Origin: an uncultured Oscillospiraceae bacterium
GTDB taxonomy: Bacteria; Bacillota; Clostridia; Oscillospirales; Ruminococcaceae
Length of the DNA: 18,687 bases
Direction of reading: 5' to 3'
Assembly: GCA_910589145.1 (NCBI GenBank)
Contig: CAJUSD010000051.1
Location: forward strand, 1-18,687
The translations under genes were made by a program, and so were the position numbers. Under the pieces are notes generated by a model. It ran no database searches and was not told the DNA's origin. It saw only the letters and a list, made by a program, of their open reading frames with translations. This document shows positions 7,985 to 14,062 of the stretch, piece by piece (positions within the stretch are counted from its first letter, which is position 1; the number at the start of each line of letters is the position of its first letter).

Positions 7985-8506
7985 TCAGGACAGACGAAAA
8001 TTTTCTATATTTATCCCCTCGTGTGTAAGAAGCCGGATTTTTTTATCTATTCCGCCAGCATAACCAGTTAATTTTCCATTGGCTCCGATTACCCGGTGAC
8101 ATGGAATAATGATGGAAATAGGATTGTGTCCCACAGCACCGCCTACCGCTTGACAGGACATAGATTGTTTTCCCATTTTCGCAGCCAGCTTTTTAGCAAT
8201 CACCCCATAAGTTGTTACCTCGCCATAGGGAATTTCACAAAGGATTTTCCAGACTTCCCGCCGGAAATCCCCGCCAATAGGGGACAAAGACAGCTCGCAA
8301 ATGCTGGGGCGCTCTCCTGAAAAATAACGTGCAAGCCAGTTTTTAGTTTGCAGGAACACAGGAAGGTCATTTTGAGGGGACATTTGTCCCTGAATGGGTT
8401 CTCCAAAATATTTTTGCTCTTTTATCCATAGACCAATCAGGCTTTTTCCGTCGCTTCCCAGGGTAAGCTCTCCTAGGGGGGAATTACATATGGTAGAATA
8501 GTACAT
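7985..8506 (-). CDS. ogt: Methylated-DNA--protein-cysteine S-methyltransferase (O6-alkylguanine repair)
   Basis: Suicidal DNA repair protein that moves the alkyl group from O6-alkylguanine to its own cysteine. The active site is IIIPCHRVIG with acceptor C136, followed by GKLTGYAGG, the standard Ogt/MGMT C-terminal signature. The helix-turn-helix region reads QAVGGAVGHNPI. Gln119 takes the place of the arginine finger found in human MGMT and E. coli Ada. Length 173 residues, normal for Ogt. The start is ATG 8506 with AGAGGAG 8 nt upstream. The open frame continues to 8662, but that extension runs into a palindromic repeat and has no ribosome binding site. A weak promoter precedes it. No clear terminator separates it from the GH43 promoter. 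Confidence 0.95.
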   Translation of the reverse strand: MYYSTICNSPLGELTLGSDGKSLIGLWIKEQKYFGEPIQGQMSPQNDLPVFLQTKNWLARYFSGERPSICELSLSPIGGDFRREVWKILCEIPYGEVTTYGVIAKKLAAKMGKQSMSCQAVGGAVGHNPISIIIPCHRVIGANGKLTGYAGGIDKKIRLLTHEGINIENFRLS

Positions 8507-8527
8507 TGCTTTTCTCCTCTTAACGAT

Positions 8528-8556
8528 AATGTAAATTTGATGGGAATTTTTCTTAA
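8528..8556 (-). promoter_or_regulatory. Weak candidate promoter for ogt (TTAAGA-17-TACATT)
   Basis: On the minus strand TTAAGA (8551-8556) and TACATT (8528-8533) have 17 nt between them and match four of six consensus bases each. The position, about 20 nt before the ogt start, is suitable but the match is modest. Confidence 0.35.
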
Positions 8557-8590
8557 TTGGATGGTTTTCTGCTTTAGGTACGCCATCATG

Positions 8591-8607
8591 GCAAACTTTC
8601 AGTTTGC
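8591..8607. repeat. Short perfect hairpin (7-bp arms)
   Basis: GCAAACT (8591-8597), a 3-nt loop TTC, and AGTTTGC (8601-8607). First of a run of hairpins in the gene-free stretch 8507-9004. Confidence 0.5.
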
Positions 8608-8635
8608 TGGATGGCTGCAAGAGGGGGCTTTTAGG

Positions 8636-8663
8636 TTTGTCCAACGCTGCGGCGTTGGACAAA
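8636..8663. repeat. Perfect 12-bp palindromic hairpin with TGCG loop
   Basis: TTTGTCCAACGC (8636-8647), loop TGCG, and its exact complement at 8652-8663. There is no T-run on either side, so it is not a terminator. It resembles a REP-type palindrome. Confidence 0.6.
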
Positions 8664-8670
8664 GCGGAAG

Positions 8671-8756
8671 AAGCCCGCCTATATGGGGCGCTCCCTCGAA
8701 GCTGGTTACATTCACAGTCTTACCCCTCCCATGAAGCAGTGTTAGCGGGCTTTTTT
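8671..8756 (+). other. Long-loop hairpin ending in a T-run: possible terminator or end of a structured RNA
   Basis: AAGCCCGC (8671-8678) pairs with GCGGGCTT (8745-8752), followed by a run of T to 8756. An inner pairing TATGGG/CCCATG is also possible. The long enclosed region is unusual for a simple terminator. It could be the 3' part of a plus-strand non-coding RNA or a repeated intergenic element. I recognise no known RNA family and see no clear promoter. Confidence 0.35.
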
Positions 8757-8830
8757 AATAATGGCGAAATGATAGGGGGGGTGACTTCTTTGTTTTGTTT
8801 TTGCTGTTTTGGAGCAGGCAGGGGGTATTT

Positions 8831-8878
8831 CGCGTCTGCGGACGCGACCAAAGGAACTTTTCAGGAAAGTTCCTCTGG
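8831..8878. repeat. Two adjacent hairpins, REP-like
   Basis: CGCGTC-TGCG-GACGCG (8831-8846) is followed by a stem of 13 positions with one mismatch: CCAAAGGAACTTT (8848-8860), loop TCAGG, AAAGTTCCTCTGG (8866-8878). The TGCG loop is the same as in the palindrome at 8636-8663. From memory, AGGAACTTT/AAAGTTCCT hairpins are common between genes in clostridia. I could not check this. Confidence 0.5.
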
Positions 8879-8952
8879 ACTCTTCAAACCTTTTTGAGCT
8901 GCTTTAGTTTGTGCTTGTTTTAGGCTGTGCCCGCAAATTTGCTTTTTCCACC

Positions 8953-8990
8953 AAAAAGAGCCGCGCAATTTAGAGACTGCGCGGCCCTTT
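8953..8990 (-). terminator. Rho-independent terminator after the six-hairpin glycosidase gene
   Basis: On the minus strand, GCCGCGCA and TGCGCGGC (8960-8967 and 8978-8985) form a strong stem with a 10-nt loop, followed by TCTTTTTGG. It lies about 15 nt past the stop codon at 9005. Confidence 0.85.
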
Positions 8991-9004
8991 CATTAAACTT
9001 TACG

Positions 9005-11083
9005 TTATTTAGATAAATCAAACCAGAAAGGCCGTATATTCTCAGCTTCAACCGTCCAACTCCCATTATCCGGGAACCCTGGAGAAGCTTTCTGACAACC
9101 TTCAAAACCAGCGGCCATCATTGCAGCAGCCAACAGTAAACTTCCGTTGCCAGGCAAATAAAGCGGTAAATCTTTTCTGGTATCCTGCCTGTTATTCCCG
9201 CTGACAACATAGCAGTTCTTTTCCGTCTCTTTCAATAAAATATCAACAGCAACTTCCGGCCTGCCCAAAACAGTAGCTGTCATAGCCATCACACCGAAAT
9301 CCCATCCCCACATGGAAGGGAAGTCCCATTCATTTAAAACCCGGCTTAAAGTATTATCCATAACAGCAGAATCAATTCTGCCGCTGTTAATCAAACCATA
9401 AGCACATAGCATAGACGGATGGTCAGTATTAACCTTTTCAAATGTTTCAGGGCAGTTCTCCTGTGCCATATAGGTATTGTTCACAATCAACGGACGCGCC
9501 ATTTTGTCCATAACATCCACCCATTTGGGATCAGGAGTTTCACCCATGCGTTCTTTCCAGCGGCAGGCAATTTTCAGGCCAAATACCCAATATTCAACTT
9601 CATAGGTCGGGTTCAAACAGGTAGCGGCATCATGGCGTTCCTGGGCAGGAATGCAGGGCGGGCCGAGAACATAACGTCCATTTTGTTCATCCCAAACAGC
9701 AAAATCAGCCATAAATTCCGCTGTCTCAAACATAACCTCAGCATAATGTTTCAAAGTTTCTCTGTCAGGGTGATCTTGGTAACAGCTTTCCAGATACCAG
9801 ATAATGTGCGGCTGCTGCCATATTAATAGTGGAGCAATAGGAGAGGGGCTGTCTACCCCGTTGATACCAACCATTTTCATCCAGCGTGCGCCTTTGTAGC
9901 CCTGACTTGCCGCCAAAGCCTTTGCATCGGAAAGATGGTCAATATACCACTGCATGCTTCGTTCCAGCAGCGCAGTTCGGTTCCAAAAATGGAAATGAGC
10001 CGCATGCCAGAAATGCATTTCCAGATGCGCCTTGCCATACCAGCTATTGCAGGTAAGGCCGGTCTCCTGGGGAGGAACGGATCCGCAGCATTGGCAGGCT
10101 GTCAAATATTGGGAAAGGATAATTCGCCGTTCCAGTTCACGCCCTCTGGGATCGTTGCTGTTGGAAAGCCGAAGAATCCCGCCTTCTTCCCAATACTGAT
10201 TCCAGTAGTTTTCGCATTCCCGGAATACCCGCGATGAGGGAATGTTAGAGCGCTTGTCCGTTTGTGAAAATTCAATGCAGGTTTTAATAGTATTGCCGGT
10301 TTTGGAATTGACTGCCACCACATGCCGCCCGCGTTTTTCAGTAATATTGTCTGAAGTTTCACGGATGGAAACATAGTATTCATCTTGGTCTAATGTGCGT
10401 TTCAGTTGTACAATGCCGTCATCCTCAAAAATAACCTCTGTAGAATGGTCGTCAATGTTAAGCCAGTCAGAGGCGCTCTTGTCCGGGGACGCATAAGGGA
10501 AACGCAGTTCAATCCATAGTTGGCGCATGGGAATTAGTTCTGAATGGACTTCAACCGCAAGAATGTCCAGAGTGGGATGAATACAGGTGCGGACTGCAAC
10601 CGGAACCCCTTCCACCTTGAAACGGCTGTACAATGCGCCGTCATATAAGTCCAGTTCCTGGTATATGCTGGTAATTTCCTCTGGTTTTACCTGGCTGCCG
10701 TCACGTTTGCGGATAGCAAACCCAATACGGGCTAAGTTTAAACGGTGGGGATTTTTACGGAGCCAATCATATACTTCTTCATTTCCAAATTCCTTTTTCT
10801 TGGCGTATCCTACCTGCCGCCCATAGGTATCGAACATAGTTAATTTCAAATCATCGCGGGAATAACTGTATTTTTCTTCTGATACAGGGGTAGTATGCCA
10901 GCCCCATTGGGACTGGGTACACAATGGAAGGTTGTCTTCATATAAATCATAAAAAGTTTGAAGTCCGGTAACATCTGCGTTAAAGGCGAATTCTCCGTTT
11001 CCAAGGGTCATGGGAGAATTATAATCAAACCCAAAAAGTCCCGGATTATGCCCTTGGACCAATTCTTTTCGTTCAATGGCCAT
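9005..11083 (-). CDS. Six-hairpin (alpha/alpha)6 glycosidase-like protein, specificity unassigned
   Basis: Probably a glycoside hydrolase or phosphorylase with a GH65-like architecture. Residues 1 to about 270 look like an N-terminal beta-sandwich domain. From about 285 an alpha-helical part begins, with the conserved stretch TGLTCNSWYGKAHLEMHFWH (341-360), which resembles the acid-containing segment of GH65-type six-hairpin enzymes. E355 is my candidate catalytic acid. Many Trp and His residues further on (MWGWDFG near the end of the barrel) fit a sugar-binding cleft. Length 692 residues. ATG 11083 has a perfect AAGGAGG 8 nt upstream. There is no signal peptide, so it likely acts in the cytoplasm. 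The gene follows a binding-protein gene by 177 nt and is probably in the same transcription unit. I cannot place it in a named GH family with confidence. Confidence 0.8.
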   Translation of the reverse strand: MAIERKELVQGHNPGLFGFDYNSPMTLGNGEFAFNADVTGLQTFYDLYEDNLPLCTQSQWGWHTTPVSEEKYSYSRDDLKLTMFDTYGRQVGYAKKKEFGNEEVYDWLRKNPHRLNLARIGFAIRKRDGSQVKPEEITSIYQELDLYDGALYSRFKVEGVPVAVRTCIHPTLDILAVEVHSELIPMRQLWIELRFPYASPDKSASDWLNIDDHSTEVIFEDDGIVQLKRTLDQDEYYVSIRETSDNITEKRGRHVVAVNSKTGNTIKTCIEFSQTDKRSNIPSSRVFRECENYWNQYWEEGGILRLSNSNDPRGRELERRIILSQYLTACQCCGSVPPQETGLTCNSWYGKAHLEMHFWHAAHFHFWNRTALLERSMQWYIDHLSDAKALAASQGYKGARWMKMVGINGVDSPSPIAPLLIWQQPHIIWYLESCYQDHPDRETLKHYAEVMFETAEFMADFAVWDEQNGRYVLGPPCIPAQERHDAATCLNPTYEVEYWVFGLKIACRWKERMGETPDPKWVDVMDKMARPLIVNNTYMAQENCPETFEKVNTDHPSMLCAYGLINSGRIDSAVMDNTLSRVLNEWDFPSMWGWDFGVMAMTATVLGRPEVAVDILLKETEKNCYVVSGNNRQDTRKDLPLYLPGNGSLLLAAAMMAAGFEGCQKASPGFPDNGSWTVEAENIRPFWFDLSK

Positions 11084-11201
11084 TTTGGATGCCTCCTTAT
11101 AATATTTGATTCTCTGAATATGATAATGTGAATAAAACCATTATGCCTTCCCGTTCTGCTATAGAAATGGATATTTGCATTACGGTTCGGGCACATAGAA
11201 T

Positions 11202-11229
11202 CCGGCGGAAATAGAATATTTTCCGCCGG
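11202..11229. repeat. Perfect 10-bp intercistronic hairpin without a T-run
   Basis: CCGGCGGAAA (11202-11211), 8-nt loop, TTTCCGCCGG (11220-11229), about 30 nt beyond the stop of the binding-protein gene. Without a T-run it is unlikely to terminate fully. It may protect the upstream mRNA from 3' decay or attenuate read-through. Confidence 0.6.
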
Positions 11230-11260
11230 GGCCTATATGTCCGCTTTTAAGAGATAACGT

Positions 11261-13024
11261 TTATTTGGAAAAGGGGCTGGAATCATAAGCTTCCTGTATC
11301 ATGGACAGGTAATCTGACAAACCAATGGATTCTATCTGGCGAAGATATTTGTCCCATTCCAATTCAATGCTTTTGGTTCCAGTAATAAATGCCTCTGCCG
11401 ATTCCTTTGCATAATCCAGAACAGTGGTTTTCAAAATAGAAAACGCTTCAATCTGTTCTTCTGAATAATATAAATCCGGCAGAACAGATTCAAAGGACTG
11501 AGCAGCCGCCTGATGTTCTAAGGAAGCATGATACAGGATAACATTCCTTCCCTGAAGGGGAGGGACATCCTTGCTGTAAGGGTCTTGCGGGGCAGCATAT
11601 CCAGCAGCCAGCTCTGGAGTACGGACAAGGCCGCACAGCTGGCCCCAGCCGGAGTTTTCCGGTTTTGTTTCAGGTAGCTGGACAATCAAAGCCTGTTCAC
11701 CATTTATGCCAAGTTCGCCTTCCTCTGCATACCGCCATCCAATATTTTCAGGGCCCTCTGCACTGCGGAGGGTTCCCTCTTCTGTGGCAAGCCAGTCTGC
11801 CAGGCGAAAAGCAGCTTCGGGATATTGGCAGGCGCTTGTAATTGCCCAAACGCCGGTTTGATACATGGCGTAGGGATTCCATGCAGATTTTGCAGTTCCG
11901 CTTGGCCCAATCAGAGGCGGGACAGATTGATATTCTTCCCATCTACGGCTATTATCCGGGTAAATGGTTAAATCGCAGGCGTATCCAGGACGCTGGGCCA
12001 GGAATGAGCCAATTACAGGAGCGTCCCCGCTTTCATTTATTTTGATTTGGGTTTCCTTGCTTTGAGTGAAAGAATCCAGGAAAATCAATCCCTCATCGTA
12101 CAGATTTCGGATATAAGCTAGTCCCTCTTTGTACCCATTTGTAACAGGAGGGAATACCACCTTTCCATTTTCAAGGTACAGTTTACTTTCCGGTGTGAGC
12201 TGAAACGGATTCATCAAAAATCCGTCTATCTCTACACCCGTTCCTGTCATACAGGTGGAAAGGGGAATTTCATCTTCGTTGTTGCCGTTGCCATTTGCGT
12301 CCTGTTCCTGGAATGCTTTCAGCACATGATACAAGTCCTCCGTAGTGGCGGGCATATCCAACCCCAGGCGTTCCAGCCATTTGGTATTAATCCAAAGTTT
12401 ATTGTTAAACTGGATGTGCAGGGAGCCGTCCACATTGGGCAAAGTATAAATATGGCCTTCTGGAGTTGTAATATATTCCCGGAGTCCGGGAAGTTTATCA
12501 AAAGCATCCTGATATCCTTGGGAGATGGAGTCAATCATTTTTTCCAGAGGAATAATGAAACCTTGTGCGCCCAGGTGTATTTCTTCGGCTTTGGAAATAC
12601 GGTCCTCTGATCTTGGCCCAGTGGCGACAACATCTGCCATTTCACCAGACGCAAACATAAGATTCATTTTTTCGTTAAATGCTCCACTGGAGGCAATCCG
12701 CCATATAATATCAATATTTGTTGCTTCCTCCAGCTCTTTTGTAAGGCCATTTTGATCCCTGGAAAATTGCCCGTCTGCAGGAGCAAATATAATTAGGCGG
12801 ATTGGTTCCTTTACAATGGGAAATTCTCCGGCAGGAGTGTACAAATCAGAATGGGCGGGAGATTGATTTGCTGCTTCGTCAGAATCCCCCGAAACGGTGG
12901 ATATGAAATCTGTTTTGGCATTTGCTGCGCTGTTTGGCAAAGCGCCGCCGGGAATACATCCTGTAAAACCCAGCGCCGTCAGGGCTGCACAGACTGCCGC
13001 TGTAACCTGTATTTTTCGTTTCAT
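11261..13024 (-). CDS. LplA/YtcQ-type extracellular solute-binding lipoprotein
   Basis: Substrate-binding component of an oligosaccharide ABC importer, of the large LplA/YtcQ group (about 500-590 residues) often linked to xylan or pectin use in Firmicutes. The N terminus has MKRK, a hydrophobic core and the lipobox GFTGC with lipidated C23. An Asn/Ser-rich linker and then the mature domain follow (KEPIRLIIFAPADGQF, later the acidic DANGNGNNEDEIPLS loop typical of this group). Length 587 residues. ATG 13024 is preceded by GAGG. A good promoter lies at 13087-13114. The next gene encodes a glycosidase, which hints that the imported ligand is that enzyme's substrate. No permease genes are present in the window. 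Confidence 0.9.
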   Translation of the reverse strand: MKRKIQVTAAVCAALTALGFTGCIPGGALPNSAANAKTDFISTVSGDSDEAANQSPAHSDLYTPAGEFPIVKEPIRLIIFAPADGQFSRDQNGLTKELEEATNIDIIWRIASSGAFNEKMNLMFASGEMADVVATGPRSEDRISKAEEIHLGAQGFIIPLEKMIDSISQGYQDAFDKLPGLREYITTPEGHIYTLPNVDGSLHIQFNNKLWINTKWLERLGLDMPATTEDLYHVLKAFQEQDANGNGNNEDEIPLSTCMTGTGVEIDGFLMNPFQLTPESKLYLENGKVVFPPVTNGYKEGLAYIRNLYDEGLIFLDSFTQSKETQIKINESGDAPVIGSFLAQRPGYACDLTIYPDNSRRWEEYQSVPPLIGPSGTAKSAWNPYAMYQTGVWAITSACQYPEAAFRLADWLATEEGTLRSAEGPENIGWRYAEEGELGINGEQALIVQLPETKPENSGWGQLCGLVRTPELAAGYAAPQDPYSKDVPPLQGRNVILYHASLEHQAAAQSFESVLPDLYYSEEQIEAFSILKTTVLDYAKESAEAFITGTKSIELEWDKYLRQIESIGLSDYLSMIQEAYDSSPFSK

Positions 13025-13086
13025 AATGAAATTCCTCTCGAATGGCTGGCAGCCAATTTGAAAAATATTCCTTGCTCTACTCTTAT

Positions 13087-13114
13087 ATTATAGCTAATGC
13101 CGTTTAATCTGCAA
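13087..13114 (-). promoter_or_regulatory. Promoter for the LplA-type binding protein (TTGCAG-16-TATAAT)
   Basis: On the minus strand TTGCAG (13109-13114) and a perfect TATAAT (13087-13092) are 16 nt apart, about 63 nt upstream of the start codon. No CcpA-like cre site was recognised nearby by eye. Confidence 0.65.
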
Positions 13115-13163
13115 CAAATAATTTTAAGATATTTACAGATTGAGAGAAATCTGATGCCAAATA

Positions 13164-13249
13164 TAAACCTGTATTCATAGCTGGGGGGATGCTGGAAGGG
13201 CGAAAAAAGACTGGACAGACAGCGTTCAGCGGTTGTGAATACAGGTTCT
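13164..13249. mobile_element. Short inverted-repeat element, copy 1 (86 bp)
   Basis: AACCTGTATTCA (13166-13177) and its exact complement (13236-13247) bound this unit. Its last 23 bases (13227-13249) match the right end of the element at 13849-14011 with one difference, and its interior aligns with that copy if about 77 bases are missing. ATA flanks both sides, a possible 3-bp target duplication. The right edge supplies the TAG stop codon of the neighbouring gene. Confidence 0.65.
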
Positions 13250-13709
13250 ATAATCCACCATTATTAAACAGCTCAGCCAAACGATAAAACATGCTTTCAG
13301 GCAGATAACGCTGTGTGGGAATATGGATGAAAACCGCTTTACCACAGGTTTTTTGCAGGATTTGATAGTAAGCCTCATTACATAAAAACCGTGTGGGATG
13401 TTCCGAAATCTCACTTTTGATATGATAATCTTCCATTTTCTGCTTAATTGGGAATAAGTCGATATAGGATCTGGCTGTCTGTATATTTTGTTTCGCACAA
13501 GCCTCAATCCTTACAGAGCCATACAGATTTTTGTCCAATCCAAACATATATACAATACGGTACACGCCAATATCTGCTATCCCCTCAATATCCTTTTTTA
13601 ATCCCTGAAAAGAGTTGGTCAGGAAAATTTTTTCTCCATTTAATTTTTGAACAAGCTGATAAGAGGAATTATTTTTTCCTTTAAACCCTGTATATAAAAT
13701 TTCTCCCAT
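13248..13709 (-). CDS. Compact pyroglutamyl-peptidase-I-like protein (peptidase C15-like)
   Basis: Small protein resembling pyrrolidone carboxyl peptidase, which removes N-terminal pyroglutamate. It begins MGEILYTGFKG, like the first strand of that family (VLVTGF). All three catalytic positions appear to be kept: Glu69 in SVRIEACA, Cys110 in RFLCNEAYY and His129 in VFIHIP. At 153 residues it is much shorter than the usual 200-215, and the middle is reduced. The family call rests on these short motifs, so real activity is uncertain. The ATG at 13709 has no convincing ribosome binding site. An in-frame TTG at 13748 is no better. The gene lies between two copies of one repeat element, and its TAG stop is formed at the edge of copy 1. 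Confidence 0.65.
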   Translation of the reverse strand: MGEILYTGFKGKNNSSYQLVQKLNGEKIFLTNSFQGLKKDIEGIADIGVYRIVYMFGLDKNLYGSVRIEACAKQNIQTARSYIDLFPIKQKMEDYHIKSEISEHPTRFLCNEAYYQILQKTCGKAVFIHIPTQRYLPESMFYRLAELFNNGGL

Positions 13710-13713
13710 CTTA

Positions 13714-13742
13714 ATGATACCCCAAAATGTCTTTTTTGTCCA
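13714..13742 (-). promoter_or_regulatory. Promoter-like sequence abutting the peptidase-like gene (TGGACA-17-TATCAT)
   Basis: On the minus strand TGGACA (13737-13742) and TATCAT (13714-13719) have 17 nt between them, and each differs from consensus at one position. Initiation would fall at about 13707-13708, on the start codon itself, implying a leaderless or nearly leaderless mRNA. Confidence 0.4.
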
Positions 13743-13848
13743 ATACAATTTAACATGAGTTCAGTAAAATCGAGGCTTATTCTTACCAGCCTTAGAGTTC
13801 ATTGAGATGGCAGAGTTCCTAAACCTGATCTTTCTGCTGTACTCACTT

Positions 13849-14011
13849 AGAACCTGTGTTCATAACCGAGGGACGCCGGATGGACGAGGATTTTTCTCGT
13901 CAGACAAGGAGATTTTCCGCAGCCATACTGACGTATGGCAAGGGAAACCGACGCAGTATGGCGGGAAAAAGACCTGCCATACTGCGTGCAGCGGTTGTGA
14001 ATACGGGTTCT
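13849..14011. mobile_element. Inverted-repeat element, copy 2 (163 bp) with three internal hairpins
   Basis: Ends AGAACCTGTGTTCATAACCG (13849-13868) and its near complement (13992-14011, 17 of 20 matching) enclose three hairpins: GACGAG/CTCGTC (13883-13901), GCCATAC/GTATGGC (13922-13939) and CGCAGTATGGC/GCCATACTGCG (13952-13986). No coding capacity is evident. It shares its right end and much of its interior with copy 1 (13164-13249), in the same orientation. Bases 13749-13848 to its left hold nothing I recognise. Confidence 0.7.
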
Positions 14012-14019
14012 TATATTAA

Positions 14020-14050
14020 AGTAGGCTCCTGTTTTCCACAAGAGCCTACT
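14020..14050 (-). terminator. Terminator after the S9 hydrolase gene
   Basis: AGTAGGCTC (14020-14028) and GAGCCTACT (14042-14050) form a perfect 9-bp stem with a 13-nt loop, just past the stop at 14063. On the minus strand it is followed by TTTAATAT, a short T-run. Confidence 0.7.
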
Positions 14051-14062
14051 CCTAAATTTCGC

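Noticed and set aside
8507..8662. Long N-terminal extension of Ogt
   Set aside because: It would include a palindromic repeat and has no ribosome binding site. ATG 8506 has AGAGGAG and gives a normal Ogt length.
8671..8756. 6S RNA, tmRNA or SRP RNA in the hairpin-rich stretch
   Set aside because: None of the conserved sequence marks of these RNAs could be recognised, so only an unclassified structured region is reported.
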